A DNA stretch of 64,000 nucleotides from Phycisphaeraceae bacterium (GCA_029260595.1 JAJDCY010000023.1:1-64000); one strand, 5' to 3'. Counted from the stretch's first letter, positions 30,939 through 39,433 are shown. Numbers and translations: made by a program. The notes: generated from the sequence alone by a model not told the origin.

Positions 30939-32882
30939 TTACTGCGGCTGGGGCCAAGACACGCGGTAGGTGTAGCCGGGGTTGATCAGACCCGATACCT
31001 GGGCGGCGAGGTCCTGGTGCAGGCGGGCGGCGTTCTCCAGGCGCAGGCTGTCGCCGACAAACCCGCCGAAGACGTCGGCACCATTCTTGAGCAGTAGCTG
31101 GGCGTAGGGGGCGTAGATCATCGCGTGCAGTTGGGCGTTGTCCTGGATGATCATCGGGTCGCCGGTGAGGGCGTAGATCACCGCATTGGATGGGCCCTGG
31201 GTGTTCTCGTTGAATCTGGTGGTGTCGTACATCTCCATGCCGTTGTCCAGGTAGAGCGTGAGGGTTGCGCCGTCGAGCAGTTGCAGTTGTGCGGTGTCGT
31301 CCATGATGAAGGTATCGTCACACAGCACGGTGACGTCGCCGCTTATCTGGACGATGGCGGAGTCCCTGATCTCGAATCGGTCGCAGTGCAGGTCGCCGCT
31401 GAGTGTTTGGGTGGTGCTGCCGGTGTAGAGTGCGTCGCCGGTGCTGGCGGGCATGTGTGAGGGGTTGACGATGTTGTGAATACCCGCGGGGTGATCCAGG
31501 TCGTCGGTGACGCCGGTGATGGCTGCGGTGCCGCTGAGACCGATCACCGAAAGCAGCAGGGCGCCGGGGCCGGCGGCGAGGTCGCCCTGGATGACGGCGT
31601 TGTTGAATAGCTGGGCGGCGAGCAGCGCGGTGGAGTTGGTGGAGATCGAACAGTCGAGGATGTTGGCGCCGCCGTAGGCGCCGAGGGTTGAGTCGAACGC
31701 GTCGATGCGGGCGTGGTCTTGCAGGAGGATGCTGTCGGCCACGGCAACGACGCCGCCGGTGATGTTGCCGACGGCGACGATTTGTGCGGCGGTGAGTGCG
31801 GTGTTGTAGAAGCGGACCTCATCGATCTTGCCGCCGAAGCGCCAGTTGGGGACGGCTTCGGGTGAGCCGTCGACTTCGCCGCCGATCGCGGCTTCGCCCG
31901 AGTCGGTTCCCCAGGTGTTCGAGTATCCGCCGGCTGAATCCTGAGCGACGAGTTGGCCGTCGACATAGATGCGGCGCTGCCTGGCGTCGGCGTCGTGTAC
32001 GCCTACGACGTAGTGCCACGCGTCGGCGGTCAGTACAACCGGGGTGTCGATGATGACCGGGTTGACGCCGCGGGAGAAGAACCGGACGCTCCGGGTGCCG
32101 CCGTCGCCGATGCTAAGGGCGTAGCCGCTTTCATTGTTGTCATGATCGTCAACGAAGATGCGTTGATCCCCACCGGCGGTCGTCGAACGCACCCAGGAGG
32201 TCATGGTGAAGCTGCCGGTGGCGTTGGGGAAGCCGGGGATCTGGACATGGTCGTTGTTGCCGTCGAGCTGCAGTGCGCCGGAAGTTTGGCCCGTGGTCCA
32301 GGTGGGGCCGTGGATCAGGTCGCCGTCGTAGCCGTTGCCGGACGAATCGGCGGCGGTATCGCCGGAGGCGTCGTCGAACTTCCAGTGGCCGAGCAACTCG
32401 GGCTCGGGCAGAGAGATCGGGGTCACCACCGCGGTGACGGTGTAAGTGACGCCGCCGTAGGTGGCGGTCGCGGTGAGCGTGAGTGGGTCATCGCCGTCGT
32501 CGGTCAGGTCGCCGTCGCCCTCACTGGGCGCGGAGATGGTGCCGTCGCCGTTGGTGTCGGCGCCGTCAATAGCGGTGATCGTGTAGGTACCGCCGGCGAG
32601 GGGTTGGTCGGCGACCCACACGCCGTGGGGGCGGTCGGTTCGCCAGGCGGCGGTGGGGTCGTCCCGGACATAGTGCAGGGCCAGCTCGAGGGCGGACTCG
32701 GCGATAGCGCGCGCCTGGGCGCTGTGGGTGATGTTGCGGGAGATGCCCAGGGTGGTGGTTTGGGCGGTGAGGAAGCCGAGCGAGAGGACCGAAGCGACGG
32801 CGACGGAGATCATGACCAGGAGCAGCGCGATGCCGCGTTGTCGGCGGTGCTTCGGGTTGGTGTTGATGGGGTTGGGGTGCAC
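30939..32882 (-). CDS. GspK/PilX-like minor pseudopilin with LamG domain
   Basis: A large 647-aa pseudopilin. The N-terminus has a class III signal: HRRQRG then IALLLVMISVAVASVLSL, with G at the cleavage site and no Glu at +5, as in GspK-type minor pseudopilins. Residues about 170-375 form a LamG/concanavalin-like domain (LGHWKFDDASGDTAADSSG ... WHYVVGVHDADARQRRIYVDGQ ... KIDEVRFYNTALTAAQI). The rest (about 385-620) is a beta-helix-like repeat region with ITGGVVAVADSILLQDHARI and a MIYAPYAQLLLKNGADVFGGFVG motif seen in PilX-like adhesin proteins. It follows the GspI/J-like genes on the same strand and probably tips a pilus or secretion pseudopilus; the LamG part suggests carbohydrate binding (inference). 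Confidence 0.78.
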   Translation of the reverse strand: MHPNPINTNPKHRRQRGIALLLVMISVAVASVLSLGFLTAQTTTLGISRNITHSAQARAIAESALELALHYVRDDPTAAWRTDRPHGVWVADQPLAGGTYTITAIDGADTNGDGTISAPSEGDGDLTDDGDDPLTLTATATYGGVTYTVTAVVTPISLPEPELLGHWKFDDASGDTAADSSGNGYDGDLIHGPTWTTGQTSGALQLDGNNDHVQIPGFPNATGSFTMTSWVRSTTAGGDQRIFVDDHDNNESGYALSIGDGGTRSVRFFSRGVNPVIIDTPVVLTADAWHYVVGVHDADARQRRIYVDGQLVAQDSAGGYSNTWGTDSGEAAIGGEVDGSPEAVPNWRFGGKIDEVRFYNTALTAAQIVAVGNITGGVVAVADSILLQDHARIDAFDSTLGAYGGANILDCSISTNSTALLAAQLFNNAVIQGDLAAGPGALLLSVIGLSGTAAITGVTDDLDHPAGIHNIVNPSHMPASTGDALYTGSTTQTLSGDLHCDRFEIRDSAIVQISGDVTVLCDDTFIMDDTAQLQLLDGATLTLYLDNGMEMYDTTRFNENTQGPSNAVIYALTGDPMIIQDNAQLHAMIYAPYAQLLLKNGADVFGGFVGDSLRLENAARLHQDLAAQVSGLINPGYTYRVSWPQPQ

Positions 32883-32905
32883 GGTCAGGCCTGTGGTTGA
32901 GCGGT

Positions 32906-33553
32906 TTATTCGACGCGGGTGCGGAGTGCGGCTGCGCCGATGGCGGTATCGGTCAGGTCACCGGCTTGAAGGGTGATGCGGTAGCTGACGCGGTTGGCGG
33001 CCAGGGGGTCGGATTGGTCGAGGGCGAGGTCGAGGGCGGTGACGCCGGCGGCCCAGCGCTCGGGGGGGAAGTAGGTTCCCGATTTGAGAGCGGCGGTGAT
33101 CGTCACGAAGTTGTCGGTCAGTTCGTACTCGGTGTCGGCTGCGTCGATCTGTGTCTGCGACCAGGCGTCGGGGAAGACGGTGGTGTAGGAGAGGATCTCG
33201 TCGGTGGCGTCGTCGCATTCGATGTGTTGGATCTCGGTGCGGTCGGGTTTGTTGTTGGCGTTGGGGTCGGCCTGCCAGAGGATCAGGTAGCCGTCGCCCT
33301 GGGCGAGGATTTGTTTGCATGAGCGGACGGCGGCGCTGATGCGGGCGGTGGCGGCGGTGTGGCGGACGAGCAGGGCGCGCATGTCGTGCTCGCTGTCGGT
33401 GCCGTAGGAGGTGGCGGCGAGCATGGCGGTGACGGCGAGGCCGACAATGCTGGTGATGGATAGCGCGAGCAGGAGTTCGAGGAGGGTGAGGCCTGCTCGG
33501 TGACGGATTGCGCGGGGGGCACGCCGTTGAGAGTGATGGGAGGGGAGAGTCAC
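32906..33553 (-). CDS. GspJ/PilW-like minor pseudopilin
   Basis: A 215-aa prepilin-like protein. RAG then LTLLELLLALSITSIVGLAV is the prepilin peptidase site with Glu at +5 and the hydrophobic helix. The C-terminal domain is beta-rich with acidic patches. I start at GTG 33553, which overlaps the upstream gene's stop codon as GTGA; this 4-base overlap suggests translational coupling and the family order I-J-K. The downstream GspK/PilX-like gene starts 23 bases later. Confidence 0.75.
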   Translation of the reverse strand: MTLPSHHSQRRAPRAIRHRAGLTLLELLLALSITSIVGLAVTAMLAATSYGTDSEHDMRALLVRHTAATARISAAVRSCKQILAQGDGYLILWQADPNANNKPDRTEIQHIECDDATDEILSYTTVFPDAWSQTQIDAADTEYELTDNFVTITAALKSGTYFPPERWAAGVTALDLALDQSDPLAANRVSYRITLQAGDLTDTAIGAAALRTRVE

Positions 33554-34086
33554 TCGAGCGGCTCCGGTACGAAGCGGGTGATGTGCCATTGGCGGCCTCG
33601 CTCGTCGGTGACGGTGACGGTGAGTGTGTGGCCGGCGACGGCGCCGAGGCCGGGGACGGTGACGGTTTCGCTGACGACGGATACGGCGCGCGAGAAGAGC
33701 TGGAAGACGTCGGGGTAGTCGATGCCGAGCGCGTCGGTGACGGTAGCGAGGCCGACGCCGTCGGTTAAGCCGTGGAAGTCGTCGATGTTGTTGAACAGGT
33801 CGCGGGTGATCTCGCCGAGGTCGGGGCCGATGCCGTAGAGGCTGAGGAAGCTTGTCGGTTTGTTGGAGCCGACGGCGAGGATCTCTTCGAGGAGGGCTTC
33901 GGCGAGGAAGACGGCGCGTTGGGCGTGGAGGGCTTCGTAGGTCTGGGCCTGGCCTACGACGATGGACTGGGCGATGGCGGCGACGGAGAAGGTGAGGATG
34001 GCTGAGGCGATCAGGGTTTCGAGCAGGGTGAAGGCGCGGCGGGAGCGGCGGTGGGTTGGTCGCGGGATGTGGGGGTGGTCGGGCAT
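33550..34086 (-). CDS. GspI/PilV-like minor pseudopilin
   Basis: A 178-aa protein with the N-terminal site RRA then FTLLETLIASAILTFSVAAI: Glu at +5 is present and the residue before cleavage is Ala instead of Gly, a tolerated variant. The rest is a beta-rich domain ending RGRQWHITRFVPEPLE. It leads the minus-strand set I-J-K. A GspH-like gene lies divergently upstream at 34509-35027, so the four minor pseudopilin types are gathered at one locus. The secretion ATPase and outer-membrane secretin are not in the window. Confidence 0.74.
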   Translation of the reverse strand: MPDHPHIPRPTHRRSRRAFTLLETLIASAILTFSVAAIAQSIVVGQAQTYEALHAQRAVFLAEALLEEILAVGSNKPTSFLSLYGIGPDLGEITRDLFNNIDDFHGLTDGVGLATVTDALGIDYPDVFQLFSRAVSVVSETVTVPGLGAVAGHTLTVTVTDERGRQWHITRFVPEPLE

Positions 34087-34358
34087 GCGTTTGGAGTGTG
34101 TTGCTACGCGGTGTTGTCCAAGGTTGTTACGCCGCGGGGCGCGGAGACGGCGCAGACCGGCGATACGATCCGTACAACCCTTACAAGGTGAATCGGATAC
34201 CGGGGGCCGTGGGTTTACTCAATCGTGGTCGGGTCGGCGGTGGTTACCGGACGTGGGTGTCGGTTAGGGGGTCTTATTCATGTGGCGCAATGGTTCGATA
34301 GCAGAGCAGGCGGGGTTTTGCATTGGCAAACGGGGCTGTCAGCGCTCGCGCTTCGGAG

Positions 34359-34381
34359 CACTGGCGGGCAAGCCGCCAGTG
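34359..34381. repeat. Hairpin repeat, CACTGGCGGGC/GCCGCCAGTG type
   Basis: Variant of the CACTGCTGGGC family in which T-to-G and A-to-C changes are paired across the stem, preserving it; tail GCACGGGG. Confidence 0.7.
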
Positions 34382-34398
34382 GCACGGGGATGGGGTAC

Positions 34399-34422
34399 CA
34401 CTGACCAGCGGACTTGTTTGTG
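34399..34422. repeat. Worn hairpin repeat, CACTGACCAG type
   Basis: Degenerate copy of the CACTGACAAG family; the outer right arm has decayed to TTTGTG. Confidence 0.45.
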
Positions 34423-34434
34423 ACACACGGGGAT

Positions 34435-34451
34435 GGTGGGCGGTGCCCACC
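34435..34451. repeat. Hairpin repeat, GGTGGGC/GCCCACC type
   Basis: Identical arms to 2446-2462 and the same CTACGGGGA tail. Confidence 0.75.
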
Positions 34452-34508
34452 CTACGGGGAGTGTCGGTGGCACGCGGGGGGTGAGGTCTGACGGAGACGG
34501 TACTTGTC

Positions 34509-35027
34509 ATGGGTCGACGATCGAAAAATCGCGGTGGGTTCACGCTGGTTGAGGTCGTTATGGTGGTCCTGGTGATCGCGATCGGGGCGGCGGCGGTGGC
34601 GCCGATGCTTGGGGATACGGATGTCGGGCGACTCAAGGCGGCGGGACGGTCGCTGCTGGCGGATCTGGACTATGCGCGGGTTGAGTCGATCTCGCACACG
34701 GACGATACGCGGGTGGTTGTGCTGGATGGGGATGGGGGCGGGTATCACCTGGCGGCGGCGTCGGCGACGGGGACGCCGCTGGCGCACCCGGTTGGGGATG
34801 GTGAGTACGACGTGCGGTACGGGCAGGCGGGGGCGTCGTATCTGAGCGGGGTGTCGGTCGCGGGCACTGCGGTCGGGGGGGACGATCAGTTGGGGTTTGG
34901 TATCTATGGTCAACTCGATCAGACCGGCGACGCGACGATTACGCTGAGCAGCGGGGAGTACTCGCTGGTGATTACGGTTGATGCGAGCATGGGCGAGGCG
35001 TCGACGGGGGCGGTGGTCGGGCCTTAG
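34509..35027 (+). CDS. GspH/FimT-like minor pseudopilin
   Basis: A 172-aa protein with a complete class III signal: RRSKNRGG then FTLVEVVMVVLVIAIGAAAV, with Glu at +5. After the helix comes LLADLDYARVESISHTDDTRVVVLDG, typical of the GspH family where a short helix precedes the beta sheet. The ATG at 34509 is the natural start. It is on the opposite strand to the I/J/K-like genes although in T2SS clusters H normally leads the same operon. Confidence 0.78.
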   Translation: MGRRSKNRGGFTLVEVVMVVLVIAIGAAAVAPMLGDTDVGRLKAAGRSLLADLDYARVESISHTDDTRVVVLDGDGGGYHLAAASATGTPLAHPVGDGEYDVRYGQAGASYLSGVSVAGTAVGGDDQLGFGIYGQLDQTGDATITLSSGEYSLVITVDASMGEASTGAVVGP

Positions 35028-35078
35028 TAGAGGCGCGGCTGGGGGCGGGGTAGCGGGGCAACCGGTCGGCGAAGGCGG

Positions 35079-35084
35079 TATAAT
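35079..35084 (+). promoter_or_regulatory. -10 box upstream of accD
   Basis: TATAAT about 110 bases before the accD start. No clear -35 box is present at the right distance. Confidence 0.35.
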
Positions 35085-35196
35085 CGCGTGCTTGAAACCC
35101 GTACACATTCCATCCAGACCCAGGGCCGCGGGCGAGACGAAGGGCAATACGGAGGCGGTCGCACCGGCGGCGGGCGGGGCGGGCGAGGACCCTAGC

Positions 35197-36042
35197 ATGA
35201 CCCAGGTTCCCGGGCGTAGCTGGCAGAAGACGGCGGACTCGAGCAAGCGCGGCGACGTGCCCGAGGGGCTGTGGATGCGCTGCCCCGAGTGCGAGGCGAT
35301 GGTGTATCGCAAGAACGTCGAGCAGAACCTGCATGTCTGCCCCGAGTGTGATTACCACTACCGGATTGGTGCGGATCAGCGGGTGGAGCAGCTATGCGAT
35401 CCGGGCAGTTTTGAACCGATGTGGGTGGGGCTGGCACCGGTGGATGCGCTCGAGTTTGTGGACCTGAAACCGTACAAGCAGCGGCTGGTGGATGAGCAGG
35501 CGAAGACGGGGGAGATGGACGCGCTGATCTGTGGGAAGGGGTTTATCAAGGGTCGTGGGGTGGTGGTGGCGGCGATGGACAGCCGTTTCATGATGGGGTC
35601 GATGGGGAGCGTGGTCGGGGAGAAGCTGACGCGGACGATTGAGCTGGCGTTGGAGACGGATCAGCCGCTGATAATTGTCAGTTGCTCTGGCGGCGCTAGA
35701 ATGCAGGAGAGCACGATGAGCCTGATGCAGATGTCCAAGACGTCTGCGGCGCTGGCTCGATTGGATACGGCTGGGGGGTTGTATATCAGTGTGCTGGCGG
35801 ATCCGACGACGGGGGGCGTGACGGCGAGCTTCGCGATGCTGGGTGATGTGATCCTGGCGGAGCCGAAGGCGTTGATCGGGTTTGCGGGGCCGCGGGTGAT
35901 CGCCGGGACGGTGCGGCAGACGCTGCCGGAGGGATTCCAACGCAGCGAGCACTTGCTGGAAAAGGGGTTTGTCGACCGTGTGGTTCACCGCAAAGACCTA
36001 CGAAGTGAGATCAGCCGGATCATCGACTATGCCGGTAAGTGA
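35197..36042 (+). CDS. accD: Acetyl-CoA carboxylase carboxyltransferase beta subunit
   Basis: Forms the transferase half of acetyl-CoA carboxylase with AccA, making malonyl-CoA for fatty acids. The 281-aa protein has the N-terminal zinc ribbon C29/C32 ... C48/C51 (two CPEC motifs), then the crotonase-like domain with MDSRFMMGSMGSVVGEKLTR, SCSGGARMQESTMSLMQMSK and GGVTASFAMLGDVILAEP. ATG 35197 follows GAGGA at 35185-35189; the upstream frame is not coding. The DUF1570-like gene overlaps its end by 14 bases. Confidence 0.95.
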   Translation: MTQVPGRSWQKTADSSKRGDVPEGLWMRCPECEAMVYRKNVEQNLHVCPECDYHYRIGADQRVEQLCDPGSFEPMWVGLAPVDALEFVDLKPYKQRLVDEQAKTGEMDALICGKGFIKGRGVVVAAMDSRFMMGSMGSVVGEKLTRTIELALETDQPLIIVSCSGGARMQESTMSLMQMSKTSAALARLDTAGGLYISVLADPTTGGVTASFAMLGDVILAEPKALIGFAGPRVIAGTVRQTLPEGFQRSEHLLEKGFVDRVVHRKDLRSEISRIIDYAGK

Positions 36043-37285
36043 TCGCGGAGTGTTGTGGGTCGCAGGGGTGGCGGCGCGGTGGGTGGCGGTTTTGGTGGTT
36101 GTCGCGGCGGTGTTGGGGTTGGCGGGTGGTGACTGCCTGGCGGCGGACCGTGACGGGCTGACGAAGTTTTCGAGCCGGTTTTACACGATCTACTCTGGGC
36201 TATCGAAGGCCGAAACGAAAATTTATGCGACGCACATGGACCTTGTGTTCGCCGAGTACAAACGGCGGTTCAGGTCTTTCCGTACGCGCAACGCGCGGCC
36301 GATGCCGTTGTATTTATTCCGCACGCGGGAGGACTACGTCACGTTCATGGCGAAGCAGGGGATCGACGCGACGGCGTCGGGTGGTATGTTTTTTATCCGC
36401 GAGTCGGCGGAGGGGCTGGCGACATGGACGGAGGGGTTCAGCCGGTCGTATGTGTTCTCGGTGTTGCAGCACGAGGGGTTCCACCAGTTCGCGCATGCGT
36501 ACATCGGGCACCACCTGCCGCGGTGGGCCAACGAGGGGTTGGCGGTGTACTTCGAACAAGGTGTGATCGCGGGCAACCAGATGAAGCTGGGGATGACCGA
36601 TGGGGATCGAGTTCGGCCTGTGCAGAACGCGTTGGATGAGAACAAGGCGATCGACTTTGACGAGCTGTTGGACATGGACGGTTTTGAGTGGAACGACAAC
36701 ATGCAGACGAACCCGTATGTGGGGCACCTGCAGTATGACCAGTCGTGGTCGATCGCGCACTTTCTGATTCATGGCGAGGGGGGCAAGTACCGCAAGGCGT
36801 TTGAGAAGTACCTGATCCTGGTGAACAAGGGACGCACGAGCAGCAAGGCGTTTGGCGATGCGTTCGGGACGGAGCGGACGGATGGGTTCCGAGAGCGTTG
36901 GGAGGAGTTCGCCCGGGCGATGCGTCCTGACCCGTTTACGACGGCGGTGGGCCGGATGAAGTTTTTGGCGCGGGGGCTGCGGCGTTTGCAGGAGCGGGAG
37001 ATGGATACGCCGCGCGATATCGGGCAGTTGCGCGAGTCGTTACGGGAGATCGAGTTTCGGATCGTGCAGGAGAGCAGCGGGGATAAGTATGAGCTGACGT
37101 CGATGGACGATGAGACGTTTGAGTATGAGCGGTCGAACGGGAGTGTGGGAGAGTTTTTGCTGCTCGAAGCGGCGGGTGGGGGTCAGCCGCCTCGCCTGAC
37201 GGCTCCGGGGCTTAAGCCCGTGCCGACGGCGACGTGGACGCGGACGGCGGACGGGGAGTTGTTGGTGGATATGGTGTATCGGTAG
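36029..37285 (+). CDS. DUF1570-type putative zinc peptidase
   Basis: Probable gluzincin-like metalloprotease of unknown substrate. The 418-aa protein has an N-terminal hydrophobic stretch (VAVLVVVAAVLGLAGGDCLA) that reads as a signal peptide, then FTIYSGLSK-like sequence and the zinc motif HEGFH (H148, E149, H152), with a further Glu in WANEGLAVYFE (E169) as the third ligand. This arrangement is the DUF1570 signature common in planctomycetes. The start ATG at 36029 lies inside the end of accD (14-base overlap), so translation may be coupled. Confidence 0.8.
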   Translation: MPVSDRGVLWVAGVAARWVAVLVVVAAVLGLAGGDCLAADRDGLTKFSSRFYTIYSGLSKAETKIYATHMDLVFAEYKRRFRSFRTRNARPMPLYLFRTREDYVTFMAKQGIDATASGGMFFIRESAEGLATWTEGFSRSYVFSVLQHEGFHQFAHAYIGHHLPRWANEGLAVYFEQGVIAGNQMKLGMTDGDRVRPVQNALDENKAIDFDELLDMDGFEWNDNMQTNPYVGHLQYDQSWSIAHFLIHGEGGKYRKAFEKYLILVNKGRTSSKAFGDAFGTERTDGFRERWEEFARAMRPDPFTTAVGRMKFLARGLRRLQEREMDTPRDIGQLRESLREIEFRIVQESSGDKYELTSMDDETFEYERSNGSVGEFLLLEAAGGGQPPRLTAPGLKPVPTATWTRTADGELLVDMVYR

Positions 37286-37313
37286 GCGGGCACTTCACGC
37301 GGGTCGATCAGAT

Positions 37314-37997
37314 TTACAAAACCAGTCCGTCCAGCGAACCGAGGCCGAGGGGTTCGCGGGTGAAGAAGGGTTCCGCGTAGCGCGTGCCGATGCGGCTGCC
37401 CATGTAGCCGTTCATCTGGCGGACCCATGCGACGACGGGGCGGTTTTTTTCGGGGACGACGAACTGTGATTCGTAGGCGAGGATGGATTGTTCTTTGGTG
37501 TCCATCTGGTCGGTGATGTCGAGGCAGAAGCTTGGTGACGCGACGTGGCGGAGGTGGGTGCAGTAGTAGTAGAACAGCCACTTGGGGTAGATCGGGTCGC
37601 CGGGGATGTCGGTCTTGGTGAGCTTGGCGTCGAAGCGGGCGTCCTCGACGATGCGGGTGGTGGCGCGGTGGTCGGGGTGGGCGTCTTCGGGGTGTGGGAG
37701 GAAGACGATCGCGGCTTGGTGCTCACGGATGGCGGCGGCGACGGCGTGGCGCGCGGCGAGTGTGTGTTCGACCCGGCGGTTGGTCAGGCCGAGCAGGCGG
37801 CGACGGACGCCGAGGATCTTGGCGGCGGCGGACCACTCTTTTTCGCGGATGGCGGGTGAGCCGTGCGGGGTGGGTTCGCCGTTGGTGATGTCGAGGACAA
37901 GGACGTTGTGGCCTTGTTGGGCGAGGCGGGCGATGGTGCCGCCCATGGCGAGTTCCTGGTCGTCGGGGTGTGGGCCGGCCACGAGGATGTTCGCCAT
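37314..37997 (-). CDS. PIG-L/LmbE family deacetylase
   Basis: Zinc-dependent N-acetylglucosaminyl deacetylase family. The 227-aa protein has the metal and catalytic motif AGPHPDDQELAMGG at 7-20, a family NGEPTPHG loop, and LPHPEDAHPDHRAT with further ligand histidine positions. The closest pattern is the BshB1-type deacetylase of bacillithiol synthesis, but the substrate is uncertain because other LmbE enzymes share these motifs. ATG 37997 has AGGA upstream. It follows the Nudix gene after 37 bases, so the two are probably co-transcribed. Confidence 0.85.
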   Translation of the reverse strand: MANILVAGPHPDDQELAMGGTIARLAQQGHNVLVLDITNGEPTPHGSPAIREKEWSAAAKILGVRRRLLGLTNRRVEHTLAARHAVAAAIREHQAAIVFLPHPEDAHPDHRATTRIVEDARFDAKLTKTDIPGDPIYPKWLFYYYCTHLRHVASPSFCLDITDQMDTKEQSILAYESQFVVPEKNRPVVAWVRQMNGYMGSRIGTRYAEPFFTREPLGLGSLDGLVL

Positions 37998-38034
37998 GGG
38001 AGGGTTCCTGTCGCGGTGCGCGTCGGTGCGCTGG

Positions 38035-38571
38035 TCAGGAGGTTACGGCCAGGGTGTTGGCCGGGGTTGATGCGTCGCACGCGGGTTGATCGAGGCGCCA
38101 GGTCAGTTGGCCGTTGGCGCAGTCGATGTGGGCGGCGAAGAACTGTCGGCGGTACTTCCAGAAGAGCGGCCAGATGATCTGGCGGTCGGTGTCGGGGATG
38201 GGCAGCGCGTCGATCGCGTCGGGGTCGTGCCATCCGAGGGTGCCTTCGCTGATCGCGGTGGGGGCGACGTCGACGGGTCGTGTGATTTCGTAGAGGAACA
38301 TCAGCCAGTGGGTTTGGTCGTCGTAGCCGGACTCGGAGACGATGCCGGTCAGGTGCAGGTCGTCGGTGGTGATGGCGACGGCGGTTTCTTCGGCGACTTC
38401 GCGGATGGCGCAGGCGGTTGGGCTTTCGCCGGTTGATTGGTCGAGCTTGCCGCCTACGGGAGAGTAGAGGTCGCGGTTGGGCGGGCGGAGTCGGTGCAGC
38501 AGCAGGACGCGGCCGGCGGGGTCGAAGAGGTAACAGAGGACGGCGATTTTGTAGGGCAGCGCGGGCACCAC
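38035..38571 (-). CDS. Nudix hydrolase
   Basis: Hydrolyses nucleoside-diphosphate-linked compounds. The protein is about 178 aa with the Nudix box GGKLDQSTGESPTACAIREVAEETAV: the REVAEE core is exact, the Gly before the last hydrophobic residue is Ala, and the spacing before the first Glu is two residues longer than usual. The N-terminal YKIAVLCYLFDPAGRVLLLHR is typical. I choose the GTG at 38571 because the frame upstream runs into the hairpin repeat at 38622-38645; the adjacent GTG three bases away is an equal alternative. Confidence 0.82.
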   Translation of the reverse strand: MVPALPYKIAVLCYLFDPAGRVLLLHRLRPPNRDLYSPVGGKLDQSTGESPTACAIREVAEETAVAITTDDLHLTGIVSESGYDDQTHWLMFLYEITRPVDVAPTAISEGTLGWHDPDAIDALPIPDTDRQIIWPLFWKYRRQFFAAHIDCANGQLTWRLDQPACDASTPANTLAVTS

Positions 38572-38621
38572 TTCATCATAGCGGAAGGGTGTTGGGTGAG
38601 GCGGGGTGGGCGGGAGTTCGT

Positions 38622-38645
38622 CACTGACTCGCGGGCTTGTCAGTG
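38622..38645. repeat. Worn hairpin repeat, CACTGACTCG/CTTGTCAGTG type
   Basis: Seven outer pairs (CACTGAC/GTCAGTG) remain; inner pairs are lost. Tail CCACCCGG is kept. Confidence 0.6.
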
Positions 38646-38681
38646 CCACCCGGGGGTTGCCGGTTGCTCAAGTGGACCGTC

Positions 38682-39056
38682 TTAATCGTCGGAGGTGACC
38701 GGTTCGGGGACGCCGAAGGTTGGGGCGTCGGCGGGTTCGGACCAGTCTTCGCAGTTGGGCAGGCTCAGTTCCATGGGGCAGGTCTTGCGGTAACCGAGCT
38801 TTCGGATGATTTCGAGAACCTCGGTCCAGGTGGGGTAGGGTTTCTGGTTGACGCGTTTGTAGGCGTCGATGGCCATGATGAACAGGAACTGCTCGGGGTT
38901 CATCTCGCCTTCTTCGGCGGCTTTCATGAAGTCGCTGCGGCGTCGGCCCGGGCCGCGTCGTCGCTCGAGGCCGGTGTCGTTTCGGCGGTCGATGACGGAC
39001 TTGCGTCGGTCTGATTTGTTTCTGCGGTTTGGTTCTTCTGTCCCGTCCTTCGGCAT
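38682..39056 (-). CDS. Arg-rich unknown protein, 124 aa
   Basis: The N-terminal half is strongly basic (RRNKSDRRKSVIDRRNDTG, RRRGPGRRRSDF); the second half is a compact globular-looking segment (EQFLFIMAIDAYKRVNQKPYP, TWTEVLEIIRKLGYRKTCP) ending acidic, with two Cys. I do not recognise the function. GGGGAGAA at the right distance selects ATG 39056 over earlier in-frame starts. Immediately upstream, on the same strand, lies the very acidic small protein (39118-39330), so the two are probably co-transcribed and opposite in charge. Confidence 0.7.
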   Translation of the reverse strand: MPKDGTEEPNRRNKSDRRKSVIDRRNDTGLERRRGPGRRRSDFMKAAEEGEMNPEQFLFIMAIDAYKRVNQKPYPTWTEVLEIIRKLGYRKTCPMELSLPNCEDWSEPADAPTFGVPEPVTSDD

Positions 39057-39117
39057 CGGTGTTCTCCCCGTGGCATCGACGTGCGCCATTGGCGTGCCCG
39101 CGGGGAGCGGCCGGCGG

Positions 39118-39330
39118 CTAATCGTCATCGTCGTCGTCGAAGAAGTCGTCCTCGTCGTCGTCATCGTCGTCGAGGAACTCGTCGTCGTCATCTTCATCGT
39201 CAAAAAAGTCGTCGTCCTCAAGGTCGTCGTCGAGTTCGGCGGCGGCGTCGGGTGTTGGCCAGCCTGGGCGTGCCCAGGACGCGTCGGCGGGGGTGGTTGG
39301 GTTCGCCGTGGAGCGTGGGGTTTTATCCAT
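39118..39330 (-). CDS. Poly-Asp acidic small protein, 70 aa
   Basis: The first 27 residues are Pro/Thr/Ala-rich (MDKTPRSTANPTTPADASWA), then the chain is almost all Asp with Glu and paired Phe (DDDLEDDDFFDDEDDDDEFL and a long D run to the end). GGAGGAA seven bases before ATG 39330 and a good promoter at 39434-39461 support expression. The GAC/GAT codons make an irregular trinucleotide repeat on the DNA. It could act as a charge partner, cation buffer or low-complexity tail; no family is recognisable. Confidence 0.65.
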   Translation of the reverse strand: MDKTPRSTANPTTPADASWARPGWPTPDAAAELDDDLEDDDFFDDEDDDDEFLDDDDDDEDDFFDDDDDD

Positions 39331-39433
39331 GGTGAATTCCTCCGTTGTCGTAGTAGACGATTCTACGATTAATGTCCCGTGTGCGGTGGTCTTATCATCG
39401 GCAAGAACGTTGGCCCGTCCACCGATCGCGGTT

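Larger units (their letters stand above)
34087..34508. other. Non-coding divergent region with three repeats
   Basis: Between the GspI-like and GspH-like genes. It carries hairpins at 34359-34381, 34399-34422 (worn) and 34435-34451. Promoters for both sides should lie here but I cannot assign them with confidence. Confidence 0.5.
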
